This document shows, one piece after another, positions 54,096 through 63,382 of a DNA stretch of 64,000 nt (position 1 is its first letter; each line of letters opens with the position of its first letter). The notes under the pieces are model-generated. The model ran no database searches. It was not told the origin of the DNA and saw only the letters and a list, made by a program, of their open reading frames with translations. A program made the position numbers and the translations under genes. The DNA lies in contig JAYPEK010000005.1 of assembly GCA_038125725.1 (NCBI GenBank), positions 79,113-143,112 on the forward strand, in the 5' to 3' direction. Source of the DNA: TMED8 sp038125725. GTDB lineage: Bacteria > Pseudomonadota > Alphaproteobacteria > Rhodospirillales > Casp-alpha2.

Positions 54096-54667
54096 TGACC
54101 GAGAAATTCGCCATCCTCGATCTCGAATGGACCGCCTGGGAAGGTTCCGTGGAGCGCGGCTGGTCGGGCCCCGACGAAGAGATCGAGATCGTACAGTTCG
54201 GCATGGCGGTCTTCGCCGACTCCGCCGAAATCGAGGAAGTCGACAGCCTCGAGGTCCTGGTCCGCCCGCATATCAATCCGGACCTCAGCGACTACTTCAC
54301 CCAGTTGACCGGGATCACCCAGGAAGACGTGGACCGCGACGGGATCGCCTTTCCGGACGCCTTGGACCGGGTCTCGGATTTTCTCGGCAACGGCATCGAC
54401 GTCGTCCACTGCTTCGGCAGCGACGGCAACGTGCTTCACATCAATTGCGACCTGATGGGGATCGACCCGCCGTTCCCGCTGGATCTTTTCAACTCCGTTC
54501 GCAAAGACGTTGCCGAATTCCTGGGCCTCGCCGAGCACGGTGTAGCATCCAGCGATCTTCCGGAACTGATGGGTTTCGACGTCCCCGGCCAGGCCCACAC
54601 GGCACTGGCCGACGTGCGCTGCGTCGCCGAAGCCTTGCGCATTATGCGCAATGCCGGCGCGTTCTAG
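54095..54667 (+). CDS. DEDDh-type 3'-5' exonuclease-like protein
   Basis: 190 residues of RNase H-like exonuclease fold. FAILDLEWTAWEG carries the first D-x-E, LTGITQEDVDRDG is the family loop, and QAHTALADVRCVAEALRIMR carries the HxxxxD motif. The middle acidic residue is in VVHCFGSDGNVLHINCD. Resembles the Eri-1/KapD group of sporulation- or RNA-related exonucleases. ATG 54095 with GGAGG 9 bases upstream; a GTG at 54092 is possible. Overlaps sua5 by one base; likely a cysQ-sua5-exonuclease operon. Confidence 0.85.
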   Translation: MTEKFAILDLEWTAWEGSVERGWSGPDEEIEIVQFGMAVFADSAEIEEVDSLEVLVRPHINPDLSDYFTQLTGITQEDVDRDGIAFPDALDRVSDFLGNGIDVVHCFGSDGNVLHINCDLMGIDPPFPLDLFNSVRKDVAEFLGLAEHGVASSDLPELMGFDVPGQAHTALADVRCVAEALRIMRNAGAF

Positions 54668-54670
54668 GCA

Positions 54671-56389
54671 TCAACTCGAGCGGACTTCGGCGACAAACCT
54701 CTCGACCTGGTCGTGCAGCGTCACCGATTGCCCGGCAAGTTCCTTCGCCGCCACCAAAATCTGTTCGGCGGCATGGCCGGTTTCCGCCGCCGCATCGGAT
54801 ACGCCGGAAATATTCTCCGACACCTGCTCCGTCCCGCTGGCGGCCTCCTCGACGTTGCGCGCGATCTCCATGGTCGCGGCGTTCTGCTCCTCCACCGCCG
54901 ACGCAATGCCGGTGGTGGCTTCATCAATGCGCCTGATGGTCTCGTTGATGCGCCGGATGGCTTCGACCGAGCCATGTGTGGCTGTTTGAATACCGGAAAT
55001 CTGCGTGCCGATTTCCTCGGTCGCCCTGGCCGTCTGGTTTGCCAGGTTCTTGACCTCCGACGCGACCACGGCGAAGCCCTTGCCGGCCTCGCCGGCGCGC
55101 GCCGCCTCGATGGTGGCGTTGAGCGCCAACAGGTTGGTCTGTTCGGCGATGTCGGTGATCAGGTTCACGACCTCGCTGATCTTCTCCGCCGAGGCCGCCA
55201 GGGTTTCAATCTCCTCGCCGGTCTGGCGCGCCGTTTCCACGGCTTCACGCGCGATCTGCGAGGACTGGTCGATCTGGCGCGAGATTTCCGAGATCGAACT
55301 GTTCAGTTCCTGTGCCGCCGCCGCCACCGTCTGCACGTTCGCCGACGCCTCGGTGGAAGCCGCCGCAACGGTCCCGGACATGCCCGTCGCCTGGCCCGCC
55401 TGGTGCGAAAGCGCTTGGGCCGAGTTTTCCATTTCCGTGGCCGCCGCCGAGACCGACTGCACGATGCCGCCGACATTGCTTTGGAAGCTGTCGGCCATCT
55501 CGTTCATCATCCGGCGCTTTTCCTCGGCAGCGCGGGCTTCCGCTTCTTTTTGCTCGGCTTCCAGGCGTTTCACTTCCTGGGCGCTTTCCTTGAACACCTG
55601 GACCGTCGCCGCCATTTCGCCGATCTCGTCCATGCGTCCCTGCGCCGGGATCGCGACTTCCAGATCACCATCCGCCAACCGCTGCATGGCGCTGGTCATG
55701 GCGACGACGGGATTCGAAAGCGCGCCGCCAAGATACCAGGCGATCGCGATGCCGAGCCCCAGGCCGATCAGCGCAATCACCACCATCTCGATTTCGGCGA
55801 AGGCGATCTCGCCCTCCATCTGCTGCTTCAGGTGGTGCTCTTCCTCGGCGATCAAATGCGCGAGCTTCTCGGCGTCGGTGATGATCAGTTGGATCATCTT
55901 CGGCATCTGGTTTTCCAATAGGTCATTGATCTTCCCGGCATCACCGGAACTTCCGGCGGAAACCAGCGCCGAGACCTGACCGAACTCGTGCAGGTATTCC
56001 TTCAGCGCGTGGTCGATTTCACCCAGCAGTTTCAGATGCTCGGAATCGGTGATGGTGGTCTTGGCCTTGTTCACCAAAGCCGTCAGTTCGGCACCGTGTT
56101 TCGTCACCATGGCCGCTTCGTCCGAATTCTTGGTTTTGACGAAATGCTGAACCTCGGTAACGATCTTCAGGAACTTGACCTCGAGATCCTTGGCGAAGGT
56201 CGCTTCTTCCGCCAGTTCCACATATTCATCGATCTCGTGACCGACCGAGACGAAATTGACGATGCCGAGGATCGACACCAGCGCCAGCAGGGCTAGCACG
56301 ACGCCGAAATCGCTAAGCAGTTTCGGTTTCAATTTCATGTTATCGAATTTCGCCAAGAGGCCATCTGCGGTTGGGTTGAACTGGTTCAT
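54671..56389 (-). CDS. Methyl-accepting chemotaxis protein
   Basis: 572 residues. An N-terminal membrane helix (VVLALLALVSILGIVNFVSV) precedes a periplasmic helical sensor (~55-205), a second helix (IEMVVIALIGLGLGIAIAWY), a HAMP domain (LADGDLEVAIPAQGRMDEIG) and the cytoplasmic signalling hairpin with the highly conserved ALNATIEAARAGEAGKGFAV. The chemoeffector is unknown. ATG 56389 with GGAAAA upstream. No che genes are nearby. The C-terminus ends RSS without the NWETF-type tail. Confidence 0.95.
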   Translation of the reverse strand: MNQFNPTADGLLAKFDNMKLKPKLLSDFGVVLALLALVSILGIVNFVSVGHEIDEYVELAEEATFAKDLEVKFLKIVTEVQHFVKTKNSDEAAMVTKHGAELTALVNKAKTTITDSEHLKLLGEIDHALKEYLHEFGQVSALVSAGSSGDAGKINDLLENQMPKMIQLIITDAEKLAHLIAEEEHHLKQQMEGEIAFAEIEMVVIALIGLGLGIAIAWYLGGALSNPVVAMTSAMQRLADGDLEVAIPAQGRMDEIGEMAATVQVFKESAQEVKRLEAEQKEAEARAAEEKRRMMNEMADSFQSNVGGIVQSVSAAATEMENSAQALSHQAGQATGMSGTVAAASTEASANVQTVAAAAQELNSSISEISRQIDQSSQIAREAVETARQTGEEIETLAASAEKISEVVNLITDIAEQTNLLALNATIEAARAGEAGKGFAVVASEVKNLANQTARATEEIGTQISGIQTATHGSVEAIRRINETIRRIDEATTGIASAVEEQNAATMEIARNVEEAASGTEQVSENISGVSDAAAETGHAAEQILVAAKELAGQSVTLHDQVERFVAEVRSS

Positions 56390-56791
56390 CGCCAATTTTC
56401 CTTTCCGAGCTACGCGGTCGCGCTTTTGTAGACCGATTTTCCGGTCGGGGGGTCATGTAGCGCATACAGTTGTAATTTCCCAGCAAAAAACTCGGGTATG
56501 CTTTCGTGTATGACCTGCCGTTCGAAGGCGGCACGGTGACGTACCGGTTGCCCAAACACCGAAAGCCCCGCGACTGATGGCGGGGCTTCCCTTTGTGGGC
56601 GCTTCATGCGCCGCCCGGCGATGATTGGTCGGGCTTATGTGTGGTAGTGCGATATCCCTTCTCGTAGGTCGGGTGGGGTCAGTTGCTCTGCTCCTGATCG
56701 TTTATCCACGATGCCATCATACCCCAAAGCCCAGTGGCCGCATTGATTCGGATCATGGCGGAAGCCCACGGATTCCGATATGGAAAGCGCC
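56390..56791. other. Intergenic region (402 bp) between MCP and MFS genes
   Basis: Upstream region of the MCP (right side) and downstream of the MFS stop. It contains a hairpin at 56563-56588 and a weak 23-codon frame starting at GTG ~56511 (VYDLPFEGGTVTYRLPKHR) that ends within the hairpin loop. No convincing gene; a plus-strand transcript ending at the hairpin is possible. Confidence 0.5.
56563..56588 (+). terminator. Candidate terminator hairpin
   Basis: Stem AAGCCCCGC (56563-56571) and GCGGGGCTT (56580-56588), 8-base loop, followed by CCCTTTG, a poor U-tract. It may end a short plus-strand transcript from the MCP-MFS intergenic region. Confidence 0.45.
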
Positions 56792-58039
56792 TCACTCGGC
56801 CGGCTGCGGGCTCAACTTCAGTTGCGTGCCGGGCAGGAACAGCACGGCGACGAAAATCAGCGACGCCAGCACCGCCATGACCGCGAACAGCGCATAAAAC
56901 CCCCAATGCCCGTGCAGCGCCGAGATCGCCGGCACCGTCGTCGCCATCACGGCGAACGAGATGATGTAGCGCGCCGAATAGGCACGCGAACGCCATTCGC
57001 TCTTGGCGATCCGTCCGATCAGCACGTCGTTGATGGGGATTTGCCCGAACACCACCAGCATGAAGGCGACACCGACGATCAGCGCCGGCATGCCGGTCAG
57101 GTTGAGCATCACCGTGAACAGGATCGCCTGGCCGCCGGCGACGGCAGCGAACACCATGCGCACGGAATGACGGTCGACCGTGTAGCCGACGATTAACTGC
57201 GCCACGGAGGCGGCGGCGAAGACGGCGAAAGCCCACCAGCCGACCTCCTTGCCGCTGGTCGCCAGACCGGCGAGGCGCTCGTCGAAGATCTTCGGCAGCG
57301 CGAAGGTGGTGCTCTGGAAAATGAAGCTGCCGAGCGCGGCGGTGAAGAAGATGATGCCGAACACCTTGATCAGCGTCCGCCTATCCAGCGTCAACCCGCC
57401 GGCGTCCGGCTTGGCGGCGGCCTTTTTCGCATAGGTGCTGTCATGGATATGGGCGATGCGCAGGAACGCCAGATAGGCGATGCCCACCGCGATGCAGACC
57501 GCTCCCGGGATCAGGAACGCCATGCGCCAACCGAATTGTTCGATGATCAGCAGAGTCGCCAAGGGCGCGGCGGCAACGCCGAGGTTGCCGAAGACGCCGT
57601 TCATGGCGATGGCCATGCCGGTTTTCTCGCGGCCCTGTACCACCATGGCAATACCGACCGGGTGATAGATGGCACCGAAAACGCCGACCAGAAGGATCGC
57701 CGCCGCCAGGTGCCAGGGTGAGGAGGCCAACGCCACCAGCATCGCCGCGGAGCCCATGCCGAGGAAGAAGATGGCGATCATCCCCGGCCGGCTCCACTTG
57801 TCGGCGATCCAGCCCGCCGGCACCGAGCAGAGACCGAAAGCCGTGAAGCCCGCGACCGAAAACGGGATCAACTCGGCATAGGTCATGCCCCATTCACTGC
57901 TGACCCCGGCAATCTCCACCTGGCGGTCGGTGGCGACCGCCATGGCCACGGTGGCGAAAATCAAGATCAGGAAATGATCGAAGAAATGCCCCGCATTGAG
58001 AAAGGCGAAATCGATCTTTTGGCGCTGTTGCTCGTTCAA
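56792..58039 (-). CDS. MFS transporter
   Basis: 415-residue transporter with 12 hydrophobic segments: IDFAFLNAGHFFDHFLILIF at the start, GWIADKWSRPGMIAIFFLGM between segments 2 and 3, GVFGAIYHPVGIAMVVQGRE after, and VGYTVDRHSVRMVF in the second half. The YHPVG motif is characteristic of the FSR-like/NarK-related MFS branch. I start at TTG 58039 with GGAGA 6 bases upstream; GTG 58054 overlaps that site. Divergent from an AraC regulator that may control it. Confidence 0.9.
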   Translation of the reverse strand: MNEQQRQKIDFAFLNAGHFFDHFLILIFATVAMAVATDRQVEIAGVSSEWGMTYAELIPFSVAGFTAFGLCSVPAGWIADKWSRPGMIAIFFLGMGSAAMLVALASSPWHLAAAILLVGVFGAIYHPVGIAMVVQGREKTGMAIAMNGVFGNLGVAAAPLATLLIIEQFGWRMAFLIPGAVCIAVGIAYLAFLRIAHIHDSTYAKKAAAKPDAGGLTLDRRTLIKVFGIIFFTAALGSFIFQSTTFALPKIFDERLAGLATSGKEVGWWAFAVFAAASVAQLIVGYTVDRHSVRMVFAAVAGGQAILFTVMLNLTGMPALIVGVAFMLVVFGQIPINDVLIGRIAKSEWRSRAYSARYIISFAVMATTVPAISALHGHWGFYALFAVMAVLASLIFVAVLFLPGTQLKLSPQPAE

Positions 58040-58105
58040 AACTTCTCTCCCCACCCAAATCGTGGTCGCATTAAAGCCTGTTTCGGCTCGGCGATCTTGC
58101 TATAT

Positions 58106-58135
58106 TTTGTCAAATAATATCGAAATACCGACAAA
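58106..58135. promoter_or_regulatory. Inverted repeat between the AraC and MFS genes
   Basis: TTTGTC (58106-58111) and GACAAA (58130-58135) face each other across 18 bases of AT-rich sequence. It overlaps the AraC start codon at 58135. A regulator binding site between divergent genes is plausible, but the arms are short. Confidence 0.3.
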
Positions 58136-58914
58136 TGCAACTCACCCAGGACATCCGCCGCAAGCAATCCCTGCCACGCCCCGTGGCCACGGCGGCAAGC
58201 GACTATGCCGCCGGCCACGTCATCGACTGGCACGATCATCCGCGCGCGCAACTGGCCTATGCCGAACGCGGCGTCATCAACGTCGCTACCGCAGAGGGGG
58301 TGTGGATCACGCCGCCGGAGCGCGCCGTCTGGGTGCCGGCGGGCGTGCGTCACCGGGTCGAGATGAGCGGCCGGGTGTTGATGCATTCGCTCTACGTCCG
58401 CCCCGACGCCGCGCCCGATTTGATGAGCCAATGCCGCGTGGTGCTGGTGACGCCGTTGCTGCGCGAACTGATCCGCCGCGCCGTGGCGCTGCCGGAACTC
58501 TATGACGAAACCGGCGCCGACGGCCGCCTGGTCGCGGTGCTGGTCGACCAGTTGACGGGCCTGGACCAGACGCCGCTGCACCTGCCGATGCCGGAAGATG
58601 CCCGCCTTCGACGCGTCACCGAGGCGCTGTTGGCCGACCCCGCCGATGGCCGCGGCCTGGATGCCTGGGCACGCGACGCCGGCGCCAGCGCACGCACGCT
58701 GGAGCGCATCTTCCAGCGCGAAACCGGCATGACCTTCCGCGCCTGGCGCCAGCAGGCCCGATTGCTGGCAGCGCTCCGCGCACTGGCCGGGCGCCAGCCG
58801 GTGACGCAGGTGGCGCTCGATCTCGGATACGAAAGCCCGAGCGCCTTCATCGCCATGTTCCGCCGCGCCTTCGGCGTCTCGCCGGGGCGATATTTCAAAT
58901 CGCCCATGCCCTGA
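58135..58914 (+). CDS. AraC-family transcriptional regulator with cupin sensor
   Basis: 259 residues. The N-terminal cupin is seen in VIDWHDHPRAQLAYAERGVI and WVPAGVRHRVEM; the C-terminal two-HTH region has DAGASARTLERIFQRETGMT and QVALDLGYESPSAFIAMFRR then FGVSPGRYF. Divergent from the MFS transporter, so it may sense a transport substrate. The ATG at 58135 has no visible ribosome binding site. Confidence 0.92.
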   Translation: MQLTQDIRRKQSLPRPVATAASDYAAGHVIDWHDHPRAQLAYAERGVINVATAEGVWITPPERAVWVPAGVRHRVEMSGRVLMHSLYVRPDAAPDLMSQCRVVLVTPLLRELIRRAVALPELYDETGADGRLVAVLVDQLTGLDQTPLHLPMPEDARLRRVTEALLADPADGRGLDAWARDAGASARTLERIFQRETGMTFRAWRQQARLLAALRALAGRQPVTQVALDLGYESPSAFIAMFRRAFGVSPGRYFKSPMP

Positions 58915-58960
58915 GGGCGGGCACTTGCCAGGATGCCCCGCCGGGGGCAATATCCGCCGC

Positions 58961-60394
58961 ATGGACGAAATCAGCCCAAGAACCGCGGCCTACGCCGCCA
59001 TCAAGGAAACCGTCGGCGCCAACGGCTGGCTCGACGCGCCCGCCGACGTTGAGCCGTTTGTCACCGAAACCCGCGGCCTTTGGAGCGGCGAATGCGACAT
59101 GGTGGTGAGCCCCGGCTCGACCGAGGAACTGGCGCGCGTGGTCAAGATTTGCGCCGATGCCGGCATCGCAATCACCCCGCAGAGCGGCAACACCGGCCTG
59201 GTCGGCGGCGCCATTCCGCACGGCGGCATCATCCTCAACACCCGGCGGCTGAAACAGATCCGCGACGTCGATCCGATCAACAACACCATGACGGTCGACG
59301 CCGGCTGCATCCTGGCCGATATCCAGGCCGCCGCCGACGAGGTCGACCGGTTGTTTCCGCTGAGCCTCGCCGCCGAGGGAAGCTGCTGCATCGGCGGCAA
59401 CCTTTCCACCAACGCCGGCGGCATCCAGGTGCTGCGCTACGGCAATGCCCGCGACCTGGTGCTGGGCCTGGAAGTGGTGCTCGCCGACGGGCGCATCTGG
59501 AACGGGCTGCAGCGGCTTCGGAAAAACAACACGGGTTACGACCTGAAGCACCTGTTCATGGGTGCCGAGGGCACGCTCGGCATCATCACTGGCGCGGTGC
59601 TGAAGCTGTTCCCGAAACCCAGGCGCAAGGAAACCGCGCTGATCGGCGCCGCCAGCGTCGAGGCGGTGCAGGCGCTGTTTTCACGCGTACACGCCGCCAT
59701 GGGCGATAAGCTCTCTGCTTTCGAATACGCCAACCAGTTCTCCCTCGGTTTGGTGTTCGAGCATATCGAGGGCGCGACCAATCCCCTCGAAAGCGTCTAT
59801 CCAGCCTATGCCCTGATCGAGGTCTCCAGCCTCAGCGACGACGACACCACCCGCGACGAGTTGGAGGCGGTGCTCGGCGACGCGCTCGAGGACGAGGTCA
59901 TCATCGACGCCGTGGTGGCGCAGTCGGAAACACAGGCGCGTGCGCTCTGGAACCTGCGCGAGCACATGCCGGAGGCACAGAAGCACGCTCGCGCCTCGAT
60001 CAAGCACGACGTCTCGGTGCCGGTCTCGAAGGTGGCCGAGTTCGTGCGCAACGCGACCAAACTGGTGATGGACGAGATGCCCGACATCCGCCCTTCCGCC
60101 TTCGGGCACTTCGGCGACGGCAACATCCACTTCAACCTGTCGCAGCCCGAGGACATGGAGCCGCAAGCGTTCCTCGACCAGTGGGATCATTTCAACGACA
60201 TCGTGCACGATTACGTCGCTACCCTGAACGGCTCGTTCAGCGCCGAGCACGGCGTCGGCGAGTTGAAGCGCAAGGACGTGGCCAAGTACAACGATCCCGT
60301 CGGCGTCGACCTGATGCGCGCCGTCAAACAGGCCATCGATCCCACGAACATCATGAACCCGGGCAAGGTCATCCCCGAGCGGACCGGAGACTGA
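58961..60394 (+). CDS. FAD-linked oxidase (D-2-hydroxyglutarate/lactate dehydrogenase-like)
   Basis: 477-residue VAO-fold flavoprotein. The FAD-binding part has QSGNTGLVGGAIPHGGIILN and GGNLSTNAGGIQVLRYG; the C-terminal substrate half has FGHFGDGNIHFNLSQP and SAEHGVGELKRKDV, as in D2HGDH-like enzymes. Probably oxidises a D-2-hydroxyacid. Start is ATG 58961; the TTG at 58925 is unlikely. Overlaps the agmatinase gene by 1 base. Confidence 0.92.
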   Translation: MDEISPRTAAYAAIKETVGANGWLDAPADVEPFVTETRGLWSGECDMVVSPGSTEELARVVKICADAGIAITPQSGNTGLVGGAIPHGGIILNTRRLKQIRDVDPINNTMTVDAGCILADIQAAADEVDRLFPLSLAAEGSCCIGGNLSTNAGGIQVLRYGNARDLVLGLEVVLADGRIWNGLQRLRKNNTGYDLKHLFMGAEGTLGIITGAVLKLFPKPRRKETALIGAASVEAVQALFSRVHAAMGDKLSAFEYANQFSLGLVFEHIEGATNPLESVYPAYALIEVSSLSDDDTTRDELEAVLGDALEDEVIIDAVVAQSETQARALWNLREHMPEAQKHARASIKHDVSVPVSKVAEFVRNATKLVMDEMPDIRPSAFGHFGDGNIHFNLSQPEDMEPQAFLDQWDHFNDIVHDYVATLNGSFSAEHGVGELKRKDVAKYNDPVGVDLMRAVKQAIDPTNIMNPGKVIPERTGD

Positions 60395-61353
60395 TGAGCA
60401 GCGACGGCAAGTTCGAGCCCGTCGACGCGGCGGAAATGCCGCGTTTCGCCTCCGTCCCCACCTTCATGCGCCTGCCGCACGTGACCGACCCGGCGCTGGT
60501 CGATATCGCGCTCGTCGGCGTGCCCTGGGACGGCGGCACCACCAACCGCGCCGGCGCCCGGCACGGACCGCGCGAAATCCGCAACATGTCGAGCCTCATG
60601 CGCCGCGTGCATCCGGTCAGCCGCATCGGCCCCTATGAGCTCTGCCACATCGCCGATCTGGGCGATACCTCGGTCAATCCCATCGACGTGATGGAAACGC
60701 TTTCGCGCGTCGACGCCTTCTATGCCGGCATCCACGCCGCCGGCGCGGTGCCGCTGACGGCCGGCGGCGACCACCTGATCACCCTGCCGATCATGCGCGC
60801 CATCGCCAAGGACCGTCCCGTCGGCATGGTGCATTTCGACGCGCACTGCGATACCAGCGACGAATATTTCGGCGGCTCCAAATACACCCACGGCACGCCG
60901 TTTCGCCGCGCCGTCGAGGAAGGCCTGCTCGACCCCAAGCGCACCATCCAGATCGGCATCCGCGGTTCCATGTATACCGAGAGCGACTGGCAGTTCTCGC
61001 ACGACAGCGGCATGCGGGTGATCGCCATCGAGGAATATTTCGAGAGGGGCGTCGACGCGGTGATCGCCGAAGCCCGGCGCGTCGCCGGCGACGGCCCCAC
61101 CTACGTCAGCTTCGATGTCGACGGCCTCGATCCGGTTTATGCACCCGGCACCGGCACGCCCGAAATCGGCGGCTATTCCACCTTCGAGGCGCAGAAGATG
61201 CTGCGCGGGTTGCAGGGGCTCGACCTGGTTGGCGGCGACGTGGTCGAGGTCGCGCCGCCCTTCGATCCCAGCGGCAACACGGCGTTGGTCGGCGCCACCA
61301 TGATGTTTGAAATCCTCTGCCTGTTGGCGGACAGTTTTTCCCGTCGGCGCTGA
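60394..61353 (+). CDS. speB: Agmatinase/ureohydrolase family protein
   Basis: 319-residue arginase-fold enzyme with the three metal motifs: TAGGDHLITLP, MVHFDAHCDTSDEYFG and SFDVDGLDPVYAPGTGTPEI. Hydrolyses a guanidino substrate such as agmatine or guanidinobutyrate, releasing urea; the substrate is not resolved from sequence, so the gene symbol is tentative. One-base overlap with the FAD oxidase (TGATG) suggests joint expression. ABC ATPase gene follows after 6 bases. Confidence 0.9.
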   Translation: MSSDGKFEPVDAAEMPRFASVPTFMRLPHVTDPALVDIALVGVPWDGGTTNRAGARHGPREIRNMSSLMRRVHPVSRIGPYELCHIADLGDTSVNPIDVMETLSRVDAFYAGIHAAGAVPLTAGGDHLITLPIMRAIAKDRPVGMVHFDAHCDTSDEYFGGSKYTHGTPFRRAVEEGLLDPKRTIQIGIRGSMYTESDWQFSHDSGMRVIAIEEYFERGVDAVIAEARRVAGDGPTYVSFDVDGLDPVYAPGTGTPEIGGYSTFEAQKMLRGLQGLDLVGGDVVEVAPPFDPSGNTALVGATMMFEILCLLADSFSRRR

Positions 61354-61359
61354 TCCCGC

Positions 61360-62169
61360 ATGAGCCGGCAGCCTGAAATCCGCCTCACCGGCCTCGAGAA
61401 AGCTTTCGGCGACCACCGAGTCCTGCAGGGCGTCGATCTGACCGTCTATGCCGGCGACGTGCTGGCCATCGTCGGGGGATCGGGCTGCGGCAAGACGGTG
61501 CTGCTCAACCATGTTCTCGACCAACTTTCCCCCGACGCCGGGCGCATCGAACTGGCGGATCATGACGCCGACGGCGCGCCCCTGATCGACCTCGCCGAAA
61601 TGGACCCGCAGGCGCGCGACCGACTGCACCAGCACTGGGGCATGGTGTTCCAGCGCAACGCGCTGTTCTCGGGTTCCGTGTTCGACAACATCGCGCTCTG
61701 GCTCCGGGAAATCCGTGAGTTGGACGACACGGACATCGACCCCATCGCGCGCCGGGTGCTGAGCGCCGTGGCGCTCCCCAACGACGACGCATTTTTGGAA
61801 AGTCAGGCCGAGGCCCTGTCGGGCGGCATGGCCAAGCGTCTTGCGGTGGCCCGGGCGCTGGCGATGAACCCCATCGTCGTTTTCTACGATGAGCCGACCA
61901 CCGGGCTCGATCCCGTCAGCGCCACCCAGATCCAAGACCTGATCGCCGACACCCACCTGGAGCCGCGCCAGGGCGAACCGACACGCACCACGGTTATCAT
62001 CACTCACGACAAGGATTTGCTCCGGCGGTTGGAGCCCCGCGTCGTCATGCTGTACGAGGGACGGGTCTTTTTCGACGGTAGCTTCGACGAATTCGCCAAT
62101 TCGGATTCGCCGATCATCCGCCCCTATTTCGACCAGATGCCGGCGCTGCACATGCCGGTGACGGGTTAG
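61360..62169 (+). CDS. ABC transporter ATP-binding protein (MlaF-like)
   Basis: 269 residues with Walker A VGGSGCGKTVLLNHVL, signature LSGGMAKRLAVARAL, Walker B PIVVFYDEPTTGLDPVSATQ and the H-loop TVIITHD. LSGGMAKR and the general pattern are nearest to MlaF/Ttg2A lipid-transport ATPases. MlaE permease and MlaD substrate-binding genes are absent, so the partner is elsewhere. Its stop overlaps the next gene's end by 4 bases. Confidence 0.9.
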   Translation: MSRQPEIRLTGLEKAFGDHRVLQGVDLTVYAGDVLAIVGGSGCGKTVLLNHVLDQLSPDAGRIELADHDADGAPLIDLAEMDPQARDRLHQHWGMVFQRNALFSGSVFDNIALWLREIRELDDTDIDPIARRVLSAVALPNDDAFLESQAEALSGGMAKRLAVARALAMNPIVVFYDEPTTGLDPVSATQIQDLIADTHLEPRQGEPTRTTVIITHDKDLLRRLEPRVVMLYEGRVFFDGSFDEFANSDSPIIRPYFDQMPALHMPVTG

Positions 62170-62510
62170 CTCTTCAGTTGCGCCTGCTGTTCGGCCTTGA
62201 ACCCGAGCACCAACGTACCGCCCTTGTCGAATACCGGGCGCTTGATCAGCGCCGGGTGTTCCAGCATCAGGGCGCGCGCCTTGGCCTCGGTCACATCGGC
62301 GGTGTCGGCTTCCGGCAGCTTCCGCCAGGTGGTGCCGCGCCGGTTCAGCAGCGCTTCCCACCCGAGCGCCGCGATCCATTGATCCAGCGTGGCGCCGTCG
62401 AGGCCGTCGGCGCGGACATCATGCAGGCGCGCCTCCAGTCCTACCGCCGCCAGCCACTTCATCGCCTTGCGGCAGGTATCGCAATTCTTCAGTCCATAAA
62501 CGGTAATCAT
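62166..62510 (-). CDS. ArsC/Spx family protein (YffB-like)
   Basis: 114-residue thioredoxin-fold protein: ITVYGLKNCDTCRKAMKWL contains the Cys-x2-Cys at positions ~9 and 12, and HPALIKRPVF is the family block. It belongs to the arsenate reductase-like/Spx-like group but lacks evidence for arsenate activity. Convergent with the MlaF-like gene. Confidence 0.9.
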   Translation of the reverse strand: MITVYGLKNCDTCRKAMKWLAAVGLEARLHDVRADGLDGATLDQWIAALGWEALLNRRGTTWRKLPEADTADVTEAKARALMLEHPALIKRPVFDKGGTLVLGFKAEQQAQLKS

Positions 62511-62584
62511 CGGCCTCGCCCGAGTTGTTTTGCCGGCGTGTTTGCCTATATTTTAGAACAAATCCAATATCGCAAGGAAGTTCG

Positions 62585-63370
62585 ATGCTCGCGCTGATTT
62601 CGCCCGCCAAGAAACTCGATTTCGAATCCGATATCGCCATCGCCGACCATACGCAGCCGGATTTCCTCGACGAGTCGGAAAAGCTGGTGGCCCAGGCGCG
62701 CAAGCTGTCGCGCCCGCAACTGGCGGCGACCATGCATCTGAGCGAGAAGCTGACGGAGCTGAACTTCAAGCGCTTCCGCGATTTCTCCACGCCCTTCGAC
62801 CTTTCCAACGCCAAGCAGGCGGCGCTAGTGTTCAACGGCGACACCTACGTCGGCCTCAAGGCCGATACCCTGACCGACAAGGACATGGCCTACGCCCAGG
62901 ATCACCTGCGCATTCTTTCGGGCCTCTACGGCATGCTGCGGCCGTTGGATTTGATCCAGCCCTACCGCCTGGAAATGGGCGCCAAGTTCCGCGCGCCGGG
63001 CGGCACCGATCTCTACGGTTTCTGGGACGGACAGTTGGCGGAAGCCATCAACGAGGTCACCGCCGGCCACAAGGACCCCACCGTCGTCAACCTGGCGTCG
63101 AACGAGTACTTCAAGGCGGTGCAGGCGAAAAAGCTCGCCTCCGACGTCATCACGCCGGTGTTCAAGGAGATCAAGGACGGACAGGCCCGCACGCTCGGCA
63201 TGTTCGCCAAGCGCGCGCGCGGTTCCATGGCGCGGTTCATGATCAATAAGCGGATCGAAAGGCCGGACGGCCTGAAGAAATTCAACGAGGACGGCTACGA
63301 GTACCGCGACGATCTCTCGGACGGCAACACCTGGGTCTTCACCCGCGAGCAGCCGCCCGCCAAATCCTAA
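62585..63370 (+). CDS. yaaA: Peroxide stress protein YaaA
   Basis: 261 residues of the YaaA/DUF328 family, which lowers free iron after oxidative stress in Escherichia coli. LALISPAKKLDFES, TPFDLSNAKQAALVFNGDTY, ILSGLYGMLRPLDLIQPYRL and NLASNEYFKAV are conserved. AAGGAAG lies before the ATG. Divergent from the ArsC-like gene; convergent with the M20 peptidase. Confidence 0.95.
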   Translation: MLALISPAKKLDFESDIAIADHTQPDFLDESEKLVAQARKLSRPQLAATMHLSEKLTELNFKRFRDFSTPFDLSNAKQAALVFNGDTYVGLKADTLTDKDMAYAQDHLRILSGLYGMLRPLDLIQPYRLEMGAKFRAPGGTDLYGFWDGQLAEAINEVTAGHKDPTVVNLASNEYFKAVQAKKLASDVITPVFKEIKDGQARTLGMFAKRARGSMARFMINKRIERPDGLKKFNEDGYEYRDDLSDGNTWVFTREQPPAKS

Positions 63371-63382
63371 TTCGTATTCGGC

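Noticed and set aside
60211..62379. Long minus-strand open frame (722 codons)
   Set aside because: Lies opposite the FAD oxidase, agmatinase and ABC ATPase genes, all with clear motifs; composition is that of a GC-rich antisense frame.
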